A DNA stretch of 49,712 nt, from assembly GCA_001602645.1 (NCBI GenBank), contig LUYE01000041.1, forward strand, positions 1-49,712, read 5' to 3'. A program made the position numbers and the translations under genes. A model generated the notes under the pieces. It was not told the DNA's origin. It did no database searches and saw only the letters and a list, made by a program, of their open reading frames with translations. Positions 24,559-33,583 of this stretch are shown piece after piece (the stretch's first letter is position 1; the number at the start of each line of letters is the position of its first letter). Source of the DNA: Methanosarcinales archaeon Methan_01. Lineage in GTDB: Archaea > Halobacteriota > Methanosarcinia > Methanotrichales > Methanotrichaceae.

Positions 24559-25914
24559 ATGAGAACAAATGAGATGAATAAGGACGTCGCCGACCTCGCG
24601 GAGTCGGCGAGGAAGATCCTCCGCCTCGGCCCCATCTGCGACAGCTGTCTTGGTCGACAGTTCGCGATGCTCTCGACGGGCTTGACGAACGCCGGGCGGG
24701 GCGAGGCGATCAAGACCTTCCTCTCCATGGCCGGGTCCATCGACGAAACGGGCCGCAAGATCCTGGAGGATCTCGCTCCAAGCTCGAAGAACGCAAGGCT
24801 GAAGCTCGGCCTCGCGGGCGAGCCGGAGAGGTGCTGGGTCTGCCTCGGGGAGATGGAGCCTGAGAAGCTCGACCGCTGGGCCGAGGCCGCCGAGAGGGAG
24901 CTGCGCCACCTCGAGCATGATACCTTCCTCGTCGGCACCAGGATGAATGGCCTCCTCGCCGAGAACGAGGAGCTGGTCCTGGCGGACGGCGGATCCCGCC
25001 ACGCCGAGCCGATGAAGTCGGAGCTGAACCGCGAGGTGGGAAAGAGGATCGCCGAGAGGACGGGGAAGGCGACCAGCTTCACCTCCCCCGACGTCCTCGC
25101 GATCCTGGACCTGGAGAACGGCAAGGTCGCCGTCCAGGTCTCCTCCCTCTACATCCGGGGTAGGTACAGAAAGCTAGTTAGGGGTTTTCCCCAGACGAGG
25201 TGGCCCTGCCGCGACTGCGGCGGAAGCGGCTGCGAAGCGTGCAGCTTCACCGGCCGAAGGTATCAGGAGTCGGTTGACGAGCTGATCAGAGACCCCATCA
25301 TCGAGGCGGCTAGGTGCGAGGACACCGTCTTCCACGGCTCGGGGAGGGAGGACATCGACGCCCGGATGCTGGGGACGGGAAGGCCCTTCGTGGTGGAGGC
25401 GGTCTCCCCCCGGGTGAGGAACCTCGATCTCGCCCGCCTCAGAGAGGAGATCAACCGGCGGGCCTCCGGGAAGGTGGAGGTGAGCGACCTCGAATTCACC
25501 GGGAAGGAGACCGTAGAGCACCTGAAGAAGGCCCTCTTCGAGAAGAGCTACTCGATGGTGGTAGAATTCGGAGAGGAAGTACCAGAAGAAAAGCTTAAAT
25601 CAGTTCTGGACAAACTGGTCGGCCTGGTTGAACAGCGCACGCCCACCCGAGTATCTCACCGACGGGCCGATAAGGTCCGACGGAGAGAGGTCCTCGACCT
25701 CCAGCTTGACCAGCTCTCGGGGAAGACCGCGAAGATGACCCTCCGGGGGACGAGCGGCCTTTACGTAAAGGAGCTGGTCAGCGGAGACGGCGGGAGAACG
25801 AAGCCGAGCCTATCGGAACTCATCGGGGTCGAGGCGAGGGTGACGGAGCTGGACGTAATAAACGTAGGTGGAGAGGCAGATGCCCAAGTCACACGGAATA
25901 CGGAAACGGACTAG
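24559..25914 (+). CDS. pus10: tRNA pseudouridine synthase Pus10
   Basis: A 451-residue enzyme that makes pseudouridine at positions 54 and 55 of archaeal tRNAs. The N-terminal part has a zinc-binding Cys-x-x-Cys ('CDSCLGRQF') and a second pair ('CWVCLGE'). A THUMP-like region follows, then '[19 protein letters not shown]'. The catalytic Asp is Asp267 in '[16 protein letters not shown]'. It sits 30 bp after trmY, so the two consecutive steps to m1-pseudouridine54 are encoded side by side. Its 3' end overlaps the eL21 gene by 35 bp. Confidence 0.94.
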   Translation: MRTNEMNKDVADLAESARKILRLGPICDSCLGRQFAMLSTGLTNAGRGEAIKTFLSMAGSIDETGRKILEDLAPSSKNARLKLGLAGEPERCWVCLGEMEPEKLDRWAEAAERELRHLEHDTFLVGTRMNGLLAENEELVLADGGSRHAEPMKSELNREVGKRIAERTGKATSFTSPDVLAILDLENGKVAVQVSSLYIRGRYRKLVRGFPQTRWPCRDCGGSGCEACSFTGRRYQESVDELIRDPIIEAARCEDTVFHGSGREDIDARMLGTGRPFVVEAVSPRVRNLDLARLREEINRRASGKVEVSDLEFTGKETVEHLKKALFEKSYSMVVEFGEEVPEEKLKSVLDKLVGLVEQRTPTRVSHRRADKVRRREVLDLQLDQLSGKTAKMTLRGTSGLYVKELVSGDGGRTKPSLSELIGVEARVTELDVINVGGEADAQVTRNTETD

Positions 25915-26170
25915 AGACAGGCTGAGCAAATCGGTCAGAGCGCGGGGTATATCGCCCGTCAGCAGGGCGATCCAGGACTTCGATGACGGCGATATGGTCC
26001 ACATCGTCCTCGACCCGAGCATCCACAGGGGGATGCCCAACCCCAAGTTCCACGGGAAGACTGGAAAGGTATTGGGCCGAAAGGGCAGGGCTTACGTGCT
26101 GGAAGTGAGGGATGGAGACGCCAAAAAGACGGTGGTATCCCTCCCGGAACATCTGAAACCCCAGAATTGA
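25880..26170 (+). CDS. rpl21e: Ribosomal protein eL21
   Basis: A 96-residue large-subunit protein of the archaeal/eukaryotic type, with the '[12 protein letters not shown]' start and '[18 protein letters not shown]' core. The start at 25880 (Met-Pro-Lys-Ser) matches the family start and has a GGAGAGG ribosome-binding site; an upstream in-frame start at 25868 is less likely. It overlaps the end of pus10 and is followed after one base by rpoF, an arrangement common in archaea. Confidence 0.95.
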   Translation: MPKSHGIRKRTRDRLSKSVRARGISPVSRAIQDFDDGDMVHIVLDPSIHRGMPNPKFHGKTGKVLGRKGRAYVLEVRDGDAKKTVVSLPEHLKPQN

Positions 26171-26171
26171 G

Positions 26172-26519
26172 ATGATCGTCAAGAGCATTCTGAGCGAGGA
26201 TCTGATGACCCTCGCCGAGGTGAAGGAGGCCCTGGAGGAGATAAGGCTCCGGAGGGCCGAAGAGCCAGAGGAGCTCGGCTACGAGCTGAGAAGGGCGATA
26301 AAGCATGCCGAGATCTTCTCCCAGGGCGAGGCGGCCGAGAGCAGAAAGATGGTCGAGGAGCTCCTGGGGCTGGAGAAGATGACTAAAGAGATCGCGACCA
26401 AGATAGCCGACATCCGGCCCAGGACCAAGGACGAGATCCGGGCTCTCTACGCCAAGGAGCGGTTCACCCTCCTGGACGAGGACTTGGACGCGATCCTCGA
26501 CGCGGTTCTTAGAGGATGA
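26172..26519 (+). CDS. rpoF: DNA-directed RNA polymerase subunit F (Rpb4 family)
   Basis: A 115-residue Rpb4-like stalk subunit of archaeal RNA polymerase, partner of RpoE. It is almost fully alpha-helical with the HRDC-like C-terminal 'LLGLEKMTKEIATKIADIRPRT' segment typical of the family. The eL21-rpoF-DUF655-rsmA order is a conserved archaeal gene string. Confidence 0.93.
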   Translation: MIVKSILSEDLMTLAEVKEALEEIRLRRAEEPEELGYELRRAIKHAEIFSQGEAAESRKMVEELLGLEKMTKEIATKIADIRPRTKDEIRALYAKERFTLLDEDLDAILDAVLRG

Positions 26520-26542
26520 CCATCTGATTGTGAGGACGAATA

Positions 26543-27127
26543 ATGACCTCGGGCAGGCCTCCACGGCGCGAAGAGATAGCTTGGGTCCTCGACTACCTCC
26601 CCTACGGCCACGTATCGGACTCCATGGGCAGGTATCAGAAGAGGCCCCTCATCCAGGGGGTGGGAGAGAGGGACTTCGTCCTGATGGAGATGACCCCCAG
26701 GGAGGGGGCGGTCCCCGAGATCGGCGTAAAGGTCGCCCTGGTGGGAAGAGATCGGCCGATCGTCGACCGGGTCAACCGGAGGATCGGCTACGAGGAGCTC
26801 TCCCAGGGGGGGAGGGTCGAGCTCCCCTACGCCATCCAGAAGATCGTCCTGGAGAAGGAGGCGTACTACCTCCGTTTCTTCAACGAGGCGGGCCCGCTGA
26901 CGACGAGGATGCACGCCCTGGAGCTCCTCCCCGGCATCGGCAAGAAGCTGATGTGGGCGATCTTGAACGAGCGGAAGAAGGGCCCCTTCAAGAGCTTTGA
27001 AGACCTCTCAGAGCGGGTCAAGGGTATATACAACCCCGAGAAGCTTTTGGCAAAAAGGATAGAGGACGAGATCGCAGACGACCGGATCAAGTATCGGATA
27101 TTCACCGCAGATCCGCGGCGGCGATGA
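26543..27127 (+). CDS. DUF655 family protein
   Basis: A 194-residue archaeal protein (COG1491/DUF655). The N-terminal half is OB-like beta ('WVLDYLPYGHVSD'); the C-terminal half has a helix-hairpin-helix ('LELLPGIGKKLMWAILNERKKGPFKSFEDL'), suggesting nucleic-acid binding. It lies between rpoF and rsmA as in many archaea; its stop overlaps the rsmA start (ATGA). Molecular role not established. Confidence 0.9.
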   Translation: MTSGRPPRREEIAWVLDYLPYGHVSDSMGRYQKRPLIQGVGERDFVLMEMTPREGAVPEIGVKVALVGRDRPIVDRVNRRIGYEELSQGGRVELPYAIQKIVLEKEAYYLRFFNEAGPLTTRMHALELLPGIGKKLMWAILNERKKGPFKSFEDLSERVKGIYNPEKLLAKRIEDEIADDRIKYRIFTADPRRR

Positions 27128-27921
27128 CGGGGCAGAGGAAGAGGCCCACCTATTCCCACAATCCTGCTTTTGAGGGGAGCCCTGTCTTGAAGAAGCTAGG
27201 TCAGCATTTTCTCGTCGACCGCAGGGTCCTGGCCAGAATAGGCGATTACGCCTCCCTCGGCCGCGGAGACGCCGTCTTGGAGGTCGGGCCGGGGACGGGA
27301 AACCTCACCGACATCCTATCGGAGCGGGCCCGGACCGTCTATGCCATAGAGGTCGATCCAGTCCTGGCCTCCAGCCTGGAGGGGCGGTTCGATAACGTCT
27401 TGATCATCCGAGGCGACGCCCTCCGGGTCCCCCTGCCAGAGTACAACAAGATCGTCTCGAACCTCCCCTACCAGATCTCCTCCAAGATCACCTTCAGGCT
27501 CCTGGCGAGGCCCTTCGACCTTGCGGTCCTGATGTACCAGCGGGAGTTTGCCGAGAGGATGGTGGCGCCGCCGGGGACGAGGGAGCATGGGAGGCTTGCC
27601 CTCAACGTCGCCTTCTGGGCCGAGGCCGAGGTCCTGGAGATCGTCCCCCGGGGCGCCTTCTCCCCCATGCCCCAGGTAGAGTCGGCGGTCGTCCGCCTCC
27701 GGCCCCGGAAGACGCCGGCCCCCGTCGAATGGGGGGCCTTCGAAGCCCTCACCCGGGGCCTCTTCTCCATGAGGAGGAAGAAGGTCAAGAGCACCCTAGC
27801 CGCCATGAAGGTCCCCCCCGATGCCCTGTCGCGGATCGACCCCGCCCTTCTGGATATAAGGCCCCAAGAGCTCTCCCTGGAGAAGGTCGTCGCCCTGACG
27901 GAGGCCATATCGCGCCGGTGA
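27124..27921 (+). CDS. rsmA: 16S rRNA dimethyladenosine transferase
   Basis: RsmA/KsgA/Dim1 dimethylates two adjacent adenines near the 3' end of 16S rRNA. 265 residues: the SAM-binding 'LEVGPGTGNLTDIL' loop, the catalytic 'NLPYQISSKITFRLL' motif and 'VLMYQREFAERM' are present. An N-terminal extension of about 20 residues precedes the usual 'LGQHFLVD' start, so an internal start is possible, but the ATGA overlap with DUF655 favours 27124. Confidence 0.95.
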   Translation: MTGQRKRPTYSHNPAFEGSPVLKKLGQHFLVDRRVLARIGDYASLGRGDAVLEVGPGTGNLTDILSERARTVYAIEVDPVLASSLEGRFDNVLIIRGDALRVPLPEYNKIVSNLPYQISSKITFRLLARPFDLAVLMYQREFAERMVAPPGTREHGRLALNVAFWAEAEVLEIVPRGAFSPMPQVESAVVRLRPRKTPAPVEWGAFEALTRGLFSMRRKKVKSTLAAMKVPPDALSRIDPALLDIRPQELSLEKVVALTEAISRR

Positions 27922-27950
27922 GGGGTCCCCAGATGGGGCGGAAGCCTCGA

Positions 27951-27960
27951 TTTTTTATAC
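27951..27960 (+). promoter_or_regulatory. T-run and TATA box between rsmA and aroA
   Basis: TTTTTTATAC lies about 23-32 nt before the aroA ATG, so aroA would be transcribed as a leaderless or nearly leaderless message. The T-run may also end the rsmA transcript. Confidence 0.5.
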
Positions 27961-27982
27961 TCAACGGCCCACTCTACCACCG

Positions 27983-29254
27983 ATGATAGCATCAGTCGAG
28001 CGCTCGCAGGTTTCGGGCGATGTGGAGGTCCCGCCCTCCAAGAGCTACACCCACCGGGCGATCACCATCAGCGCCCTGGGGCCTGGCGGCTCCGTCAAGA
28101 GGCCGCTATTATCCGCCGACACCAGGGCCACCATCCGGGCCGCCGAGGCCTTCGGGGCGGAGATCGCGATAGAGGGCGAAACGCTGGCGGTGGCCGGCGC
28201 TGGAGGAGGGCCGAAGACCCCCGAGAATGTCATCGACGTCGAGAACTCCGGAACCACCCTCCGGATCATGGCGGCGGTGGCGGCCCTCACCGACGGGGCG
28301 GTCCTCACCGGGGACGCCTCCATCCGCCGGCGGCCCAACGGTCCCCTCCTCAAATCCCTCTGCGACCTGGGGGGCGAAGCCTTCTCGATAAAGAAGGACG
28401 ACTGCGCCCCCCTGGTAGTCCGGGGGAGGATCCGGGGCGGGAGGACCGTCCTCGACGGGAGCGTAAGCTCCCAATTCCTCTCGGCCCTCCTCATATCCTG
28501 CCCCCTCGCCGAGGGGGGTTCTGAGATCGAGATTAAGGGCGAGCTCAAGAGCCGCCCCTACGCCGAGATCACCCTCGAGATGCTCCGGGCAGCTGGGGCC
28601 AAGATCGAGACCGACTTCGAGAGGTTCGCCGTCCAGGGCGGCCAGAGCTACGACCTGGGCGGCTACACCGTCCCCGGGGACTTCTCCTCCGCCTCCTACC
28701 TCCTGGCGGCGGCGGCGGTCACCGGCTCGAGCCTCTCGGTCCGGGGCCTCCGCCCCTCAAAGCAGGGGGACTCGGCGATCGTATCCATCCTTCAGGAGAT
28801 GGGGGCGAAGATCTCCTGGGACCGCTCTGAGGGGGTTCTCGAGATCGAGGGACGCGAGCTGTCGGGGGTCGAGGTGGACGCGAGCCTCACCCCCGACCTC
28901 GTCCCCACCATAGCGGTCCTGGGGTCGGTCGCTGAAGGTCAGACCGTCGTCAAGAACGCAGAGCACGTCCGACACAAGGAGACCGACAGGCTCAGGGCGA
29001 TGGCGACGGAGCTCTCCAGGATGGGGGCGAAGATCGCAGAAAGGCCGGACGGCCTGGTGATCGAAGGTGGCAGGCTCCGGGGAGCCAGGGTCAGCGGCCA
29101 TCACGACCACCGGATAGTGATGGCCCTGACAGTGGCAGGCCTGGTCGCGGGTGATACGACGGTGGATACGGCCGAGGCGGTCTCCGTATCCTACCCAGGC
29201 TTCTTCGAAGAGATGGCGAGGATCGGCGCCAGCGTCCAGGTCCGGCGAGAATGA
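27983..29254 (+). CDS. aroA: 3-phosphoshikimate 1-carboxyvinyltransferase (EPSP synthase)
   Basis: The sixth shikimate-pathway step: joins phosphoenolpyruvate to shikimate 3-phosphate. 423 residues, normal length. 'PPSKSYTHRAITISAL' carries the substrate Lys/Ser, 'ENSGTTLRIMAA' the Asn-Ser-Gly-Thr loop, 'RRRPNGPLL' the phosphate-binding Arg, and 'HVRHKETDRLRAM' plus 'HHDHRIVMALTVAG' the C-terminal active-site motifs. A stand-alone gene with its own promoter between two information-processing operons. Confidence 0.96.
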   Translation: MIASVERSQVSGDVEVPPSKSYTHRAITISALGPGGSVKRPLLSADTRATIRAAEAFGAEIAIEGETLAVAGAGGGPKTPENVIDVENSGTTLRIMAAVAALTDGAVLTGDASIRRRPNGPLLKSLCDLGGEAFSIKKDDCAPLVVRGRIRGGRTVLDGSVSSQFLSALLISCPLAEGGSEIEIKGELKSRPYAEITLEMLRAAGAKIETDFERFAVQGGQSYDLGGYTVPGDFSSASYLLAAAAVTGSSLSVRGLRPSKQGDSAIVSILQEMGAKISWDRSEGVLEIEGRELSGVEVDASLTPDLVPTIAVLGSVAEGQTVVKNAEHVRHKETDRLRAMATELSRMGAKIAERPDGLVIEGGRLRGARVSGHHDHRIVMALTVAGLVAGDTTVDTAEAVSVSYPGFFEEMARIGASVQVRRE

Positions 29255-29440
29255 GCGGCCTGTCGCCTCCATAAGTCTTATGTACCAGTAGCGAATCTCA
29301 GGCTTGGATTAGCGTTTGCGATTGGTTCGCCCCATCGGCCACCGGCTGATGTGCGGGCGGCGTCGGACTGAGATCCGGGGCTGCTCCAGAGGGCTTTCGG
29401 ATTCTATAATCCGTCGGCCTCAGATTTCTGGAGGAATAAT
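29255..29440 (+). promoter_or_regulatory. Leader of the S13-S4-S11-RpoD operon
   Basis: No gene. A TATA-like CTTATGTAC near 29276-29284 would give a leader of about 130 nt. Within it CGGATT-CTAT-AATCCG (29398-29413) is a short perfect hairpin just before the GGAGG ribosome-binding site (29431-29435). Ribosomal operons are often regulated by their own products through leader structures; here that is only a possibility. Confidence 0.4.
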
Positions 29441-29896
29441 TTGGCAGAAGAGAACGAAGAGCTGAAACATATAGTGCGCATACTGAACACCGACCTAAAC
29501 GGTCACCAGCCCGTTCAGATGGCGCTGACAGGCATCAACGGCATGGGAAGACGGAATGCCCGGCTTCTCGCCCAGAAGGCAGAGATCGAACCCACCGAGA
29601 CCCTTGGGATGCTCTCGGACGAGGCCATATCCAGGCTTAGGGAGATAGTGGAGGCGGCCCAGGAGCATCTACCCGTCTGGATGAAGAACAGGAGGAAGGA
29701 CCTCCTCACCGGCGAGGACAGACACGTCATGGGGACCGATCTCGTCATGGCCCTCAGGGAAGAGATGGATATCATCAGGAAGACCCGCAGCTACAGGGGG
29801 ATCAGGCACGAGCGCGGCCTTCGTGTCCGAGGCCAGAAGACCAGGTCCACCGGCAGAAGGGGAGCCACCGTGGGCGTCAGCAGGAAGAAGAAGTGA
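29441..29896 (+). CDS. rps13: Ribosomal protein uS13
   Basis: A 151-residue small-subunit head protein. 'IVRILNTDLNGHQPVQMALTG' and the basic tail 'VRGQKTRSTGRRG' are typical of archaeal S13. The start codon is TTG at 29441, preceded by a GGAGG ribosome-binding site 6 nt upstream. First gene of the conserved S13-S4-S11-rpoD string. Confidence 0.96.
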   Translation: MAEENEELKHIVRILNTDLNGHQPVQMALTGINGMGRRNARLLAQKAEIEPTETLGMLSDEAISRLREIVEAAQEHLPVWMKNRRKDLLTGEDRHVMGTDLVMALREEMDIIRKTRSYRGIRHERGLRVRGQKTRSTGRRGATVGVSRKKK

Positions 29897-29911
29897 GGGA
29901 GGCGGGAGATT

Positions 29912-30454
29912 ATGGGATATCCTGGCAAGTGTAGGAAGAGTTACGATACTCCGCGCCACCCCTGGGAAGCCGACAGGATGGCTCAGGAGCTGGAGCTCGT
30001 CAAGAGTTACGGCCTCCGGAACAAGAGAGAGGTCTGGAAGGCCCAGAGCCTCATAAGAAAGTACCGCCGGGTAAGCCGTCAGCTTCTGGCAGCCACCACC
30101 CGGGGAGACGCATCCGTCGGGTCTCAGGCGGAGGACGTCCTGGAACACCTCAAGAACTACGGGATGATGAAGGAAGATGGAGATCTCGACTCCGTCCTCT
30201 CCATAACGGTGGAGGACCTCCTGGAACGGAGGCTCCAGACTCAGGTATACCGTCAGGGCCTCGCCAAGACCCTCAGACAGTCCCGGCAGTTCATAACTCA
30301 CGGCCACATCCAGATCACGGGCCGGAAGGTGACGGTTCCCGGATACTACGTCAAGCGGGGCGAAGAGATGACCATCGACTACTACCCTGGCTCGCCCATG
30401 GCTCAGGAGGCACATCCTGAGAGGGCCACCAGAATACTCAAGGTGGAAGGATAA
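29912..30454 (+). CDS. rps4: Ribosomal protein uS4
   Basis: A 180-residue primary 16S rRNA-binding protein. The N-terminal '[11 protein letters not shown]' segment (archaeal type) is followed by the S4 RNA-binding domain (about 100-165, '[27 protein letters not shown]'). 15 bp after rps13 and 2 bp before rps11. Confidence 0.96.
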   Translation: MGYPGKCRKSYDTPRHPWEADRMAQELELVKSYGLRNKREVWKAQSLIRKYRRVSRQLLAATTRGDASVGSQAEDVLEHLKNYGMMKEDGDLDSVLSITVEDLLERRLQTQVYRQGLAKTLRQSRQFITHGHIQITGRKVTVPGYYVKRGEEMTIDYYPGSPMAQEAHPERATRILKVEG

Positions 30455-30456
30455 AA

Positions 30457-30846
30457 ATGGCAGAAGGAAAATGGGGCGTAGCTCACATATACGCCTCCTT
30501 CAACAACACGATCATCACCATAACCGACCTCACCGGCGCCGAGACCATCGCCAAGGTCTCGGGCGGCATGGTCGTCAAGGCCGCAAGAGACGAGAGCTCG
30601 CCCTATACCGCCATGCAGATGGCAGGCCAGATCGCGGAGCAGGCGATGACCAGCGGCATCATCGGAGTCCACGTCAAGGTCAGGGCCCCTGGTGGAAACC
30701 GCCAGCGTTCCCCGGGACCCGGAGCCCAGGCGGCGATCAGGGCCCTGGCGAGGGCCGGGCTTAAGATAGGGAGGATCGAGGACGTTACCCCCATCCCCCA
30801 CGACGGAACCAAGCCCTCCGGCGGACGGCGGGGCAGAAGGGTGTGA
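30457..30846 (+). CDS. rps11: Ribosomal protein uS11
   Basis: A 129-residue platform protein: '[22 protein letters not shown]' near the N-terminus and the conserved basic C-terminus '[17 protein letters not shown]'. Tightly spaced to rps4 (2 bp) and rpoD (3 bp). Confidence 0.97.
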   Translation: MAEGKWGVAHIYASFNNTIITITDLTGAETIAKVSGGMVVKAARDESSPYTAMQMAGQIAEQAMTSGIIGVHVKVRAPGGNRQRSPGPGAQAAIRALARAGLKIGRIEDVTPIPHDGTKPSGGRRGRRV

Positions 30847-30849
30847 GCT

Positions 30850-31650
30850 TTGCAGGTTGAACTGATCGAGCTGGTAGAGGGCCGGGCCCGGTTCCTCCTC
30901 AAGGGCGTTAAGCCAGCCTTCGCTAACGCTATAAGGAGGGCCTGCCTTTCGGAGGTGCCATCCCTCGCCATCGATGAGATAAGTATTTATGACAATACGT
31001 CGGTCCTCTTCGACGAGCAGCTCTCCCTGAGGCTGGGGCTCGTCCCGATCAAGGGCGACGACCACAACCTCTTCAGGGTTTCCGAAGAGTGCGAATGCGG
31101 CGGAGCAGGCTGCCCCGCCTGCCAGGTGGGGATGACCCTCTCAGCAGAGGGGCCCTCCACCGTCCACTCCGGGGATCTGAGGTTTTCGGACCCCGGGGTC
31201 AAGGTCGTCTTCGAGAAGATCCCGATCGCGATCCTGGGAGAGGGCGAAAAGCTGATGCTCGAGGGCATCGTCACCCTCAACCGGGGGACGGTCCACTCCA
31301 AGTGGCAGGCAGGAACCCAGTGCGGCTACAAGAACCTGCCGGAGATAAGGATCAGCGATCAGTGTGAGGGCTGCGGAAAGTGCGTCGAGGTCTGTCCTCG
31401 GAAGATCCTCGTCATCGGAGAGGGCGAGGGAAAGGCCAGAGCCACCGACCCCATCAGCTGTTCCCTCTGCAAGCTCTGCATCGGCGAATGCGATGTCGGA
31501 GCGATCGAGGTTGCCACCGTTGAGGACGTCTTCGTCATGAAGATAGACAGCGACGGATCTATGCCTGCAAAGGACCTGGTGATGGGGGCCGCAGGCGAGA
31601 TCAAGAGGCGCGCGACGTCTCTCAGCCAGCAGTTGAGCGAGCTCGCGTAG
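30850..31650 (+). CDS. rpoD: DNA-directed RNA polymerase subunit D with two [4Fe-4S] motifs
   Basis: A 266-residue homologue of Rpb3/bacterial alpha that nucleates polymerase assembly with RpoL. The start is TTG at 30850. An extra ferredoxin-like domain (about 168-222) carries Cys172-x2-Cys175-x2-Cys178-x3-Cys182 and Cys204-x2-Cys207-x2-Cys210-x3-Cys214. These are two complete [4Fe-4S] motifs, as in Methanosarcina. The clusters have been linked to polymerase assembly or redox sensing. An additional Cys cluster (81-91) lies earlier in the chain. Confidence 0.96.
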   Translation: MQVELIELVEGRARFLLKGVKPAFANAIRRACLSEVPSLAIDEISIYDNTSVLFDEQLSLRLGLVPIKGDDHNLFRVSEECECGGAGCPACQVGMTLSAEGPSTVHSGDLRFSDPGVKVVFEKIPIAILGEGEKLMLEGIVTLNRGTVHSKWQAGTQCGYKNLPEIRISDQCEGCGKCVEVCPRKILVIGEGEGKARATDPISCSLCKLCIGECDVGAIEVATVEDVFVMKIDSDGSMPAKDLVMGAAGEIKRRATSLSQQLSELA

Positions 31651-31673
31651 TCAGTTTGTCGTAAACCCCATGG

Positions 31674-31761
31674 GCGGGGGTTGCCAAGCCAGGTCAAAGG
31701 CGCAAGGTTGAGGGCCTTGTCTCGCAGGAGTTCGTGGGTTCGAATCCCATCCCCCGCACCA
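31674..31761 (+). tRNA. tRNA-Leu (anticodon GAG)
   Basis: A class II tRNA with acceptor stem GCGGGGG/CCCCCGC (31674-31680 and 31751-31757), discriminator A and an encoded CCA. The anticodon stem is CAAGG/CCTTG with loop TTGAGGG, so the anticodon is GAG. A long variable arm and T-loop TTCGAATC follow. Its 3' part from 31701 is the attachment site of the integrated element and is duplicated at 41077. Confidence 0.95.
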
Positions 31762-31764
31762 AAC
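31701..31764 (+). repeat. attL: 64-bp direct repeat inside tRNA-Leu
   Basis: Identical base for base to 41077-41140. It begins at the anticodon stem of the tRNA and runs through the T-arm, acceptor stem and CCA to four bases beyond. The intervening 31765-31938 stretch has no gene, only a TATA-like TTATATATAG near 31832 and a 12-bp palindrome GAATTTAAATTC (31919-31930). Confidence 0.95.
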
Positions 31765-31938
31765 ACCTTTTCTGATGTCGATTTTATGAATAGATCGCGC
31801 CGCTTTAGTCTTACTTAGTTTTAGAAGGCCTTATATATAGTTTTGTGGCATATTATGCTGAGCCTTGTCTCCCAGAAAATGACGTAACATTTAAAAAATT
31901 AGATGCATTCGGTGGAGGGAATTTAAATTCTATCCACA

Positions 31939-32376
31939 TTAGAATGAGTACATCGTACCTAATACATTCGCAAGTACTTCCTCTTCAGTGATACGCCCCC
32001 GGACGTAAGCATCTTTCCATTCTTTAGTACAGTACCACATCCCGATTGCATTACCATTACGATCTCCAACCACTGCAGACATATCATCGCAATCCCAACC
32101 AGTCTTCACAACTCCAAAAAATGTCCCTAGAATTCCGCCAGTTTCAGTCGCTAAGTCTTCTACGCTTGAAGCTGTAGATCGATAACCTAGAATCAATCCC
32201 TTAGTTCCACCATTTGGCCTACCATCTGCTACCTGAGCAGTGACTCCCTCAAACCCGTTATCACTTAGTACAGATCGAATGACATAGATTGCGTCGTTAT
32301 CTGATATGCTACTTGCTAGGACGGAAGATGTTGTTGCGGCTAACAAAACCATGCACAATAGAGCTCTCAATTTCAT
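31939..32376 (-). CDS. Small exported hypothetical protein of the element
   Basis: From the Met at 32376 it has a signal peptide ('LRALLCMVLLAATTSSVLAS') and a mature part of about 125 residues with two cysteines ('WDCDDMSAV', 'MWYCTKEW'). The start was chosen for the signal peptide and a GGTGA ribosome-binding site; the frame is open to 32439, where an ATGA overlap with the preceding gene gives an alternative, 166-residue product. No family recognised. It is the leftmost gene of the element, next to attL. Confidence 0.55.
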   Translation of the reverse strand: MKLRALLCMVLLAATTSSVLASSISDNDAIYVIRSVLSDNGFEGVTAQVADGRPNGGTKGLILGYRSTASSVEDLATETGGILGTFFGVVKTGWDCDDMSAVVGDRNGNAIGMWYCTKEWKDAYVRGRITEEEVLANVLGTMYSF

Positions 32377-32435
32377 CGTATTCACCAACAATTCTGTTTT
32401 TTTACAGGATGAAATACTTATTGGTGGCTTCTTCA

Positions 32436-32933
32436 TCATAATCCCATGTTGTGTTTAACGTCGCGCAAACTCGGCCCTCTGATCGACGGCGACCAGTCGA
32501 AGGGTTCCCGGTCTAACTCATCGGGCTCATCCGCGTCAACTTGCGTAAGATCCAAGTGGACGTGCTTGATGGTGGAGCCGTCCGGCATCACTTCCAGCCG
32601 TTCACCCCATCCCCGCTTTATCTCACTGTAGTTGAAATCTTGTAATGGAGTCTGTACGCCATCTACAGGCGATTTAAGACACTTTCCGCTTTCGGGGGTT
32701 GTTGTACCTGTCTTGGAAGCTGAAACGCCGTCTACAGCGGTCTCTCGCAAGGGTTCGGGCTTGGGCTCAAACAACTCCCTTGGATACTGGCTTAGTAGGT
32801 CGTCGGGGTCGCCCTCCTCGATCTGTCGCGCATAGTCCTCAAGTCGCCGTTGAAGGCTTTCGCCCCCATCCTTGGGCAATAACCTGTCTTCAGCCTGCGC
32901 GATCTCCTTTTCAAGACTGGTTCTGTTTGCCAT
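32436..32933 (-). CDS. Hypothetical protein of the element
   Basis: A 165-residue, acidic, Pro/Asp/Glu-rich protein with no membrane segment and no recognised motif. It probably is largely disordered in the middle ('SASKTGTTTPESGK'). It starts one base after the stop of the coiled-coil gene and overlaps the next start if that begins at 32439, so it belongs to a three-gene leftward operon. Confidence 0.55.
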   Translation of the reverse strand: MANRTSLEKEIAQAEDRLLPKDGGESLQRRLEDYARQIEEGDPDDLLSQYPRELFEPKPEPLRETAVDGVSASKTGTTTPESGKCLKSPVDGVQTPLQDFNYSEIKRGWGERLEVMPDGSTIKHVHLDLTQVDADEPDELDREPFDWSPSIRGPSLRDVKHNMGL

Positions 32934-32934
32934 G

Positions 32935-33174
32935 TCACTTACCGCCCTTCTTCGCTTTCGCTGCCTTCAAGTCCTTTTCAGCTTCCAGGTATCGGACCCG
33001 TTGCTCTAGCTCCATGATCTTCCGCTCTTCATGGGCTTTCAGCCAGGCTTTGGCCGCGTTCACAAGGGCGTGGGCTTGGCTGGCGTTCAACTTCCCCTCA
33101 AGAACTAGCTGACTAACTTTGTAAATATGTTGTTCAATTTCTAGCGGAGATCTGAAGTTTCGTTTAGCTTTCAT
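32935..33174 (-). CDS. Small coiled-coil protein of the element
   Basis: A 79-residue highly charged protein, helical throughout, with a heptad-like stretch at about 45-75 ('ERKIMELEQRVRYLEAEKDLKAAK') and a Lys-rich C-terminus. It may be a DNA-binding or oligomeric accessory protein; no family recognised. First gene of the leftward operon, transcribed from the AT-rich region to its right. Confidence 0.55.
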   Translation of the reverse strand: MKAKRNFRSPLEIEQHIYKVSQLVLEGKLNASQAHALVNAAKAWLKAHEERKIMELEQRVRYLEAEKDLKAAKAKKGGK

Positions 33175-33583
33175 AGTACGTCCTCCATTTAGTGTACCGT
33201 TTATAAATAAAATGTAGTGATATGAAAACCAATAACAGTGGTTGCAAACTCGCCTATTACATAGACTATAATAATAGCCTAGATCCGTAACGTAGACGTA
33301 TACGTAAACACAAATTGCCTATTAATACACGCCATCGCTATTATAATTGATTTTATAAAATGGCGCTTGCTAGCGATTTTAGATCATAGCCAGTATTTAT
33401 AAGAAAAACCAACATATAGATACTATCTAAGAAGTCATAGTTTAATAGCAGTATTGTATATAAATGGTTCGTGCATAATCGTTATGCGCCAACGTTTTAA
33501 TATTTTTAATTTATGATGCCTCCTTAGGCTCTACATAGACAGACCGATCAGTTTAAAAGGAATATGTAGAGTACCAAATTCAC
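33175..33583. promoter_or_regulatory. AT-rich divergent control region of the element
   Basis: No gene. It separates the leftward three-gene operon from the rightward nuclease gene. On the plus strand TATATAAAT (near 33458-33466) is a TATA element. GCATAA-TCG-TTATGC (33473-33487) is a perfect 6-bp inverted repeat where that transcript should start, so it may be an operator for the nuclease gene. A CGTAACGTAGACGTATACGT stretch near 33276-33296 repeats an ACGTA motif. Confidence 0.4.

Noticed and set aside
29355-29385. A C/D-box small RNA (TGATG...CTGA) in the S13 leader.
   Set aside because: The C box does not match RTGATGA and no D'/C' pair is visible; chance occurrence is likely.
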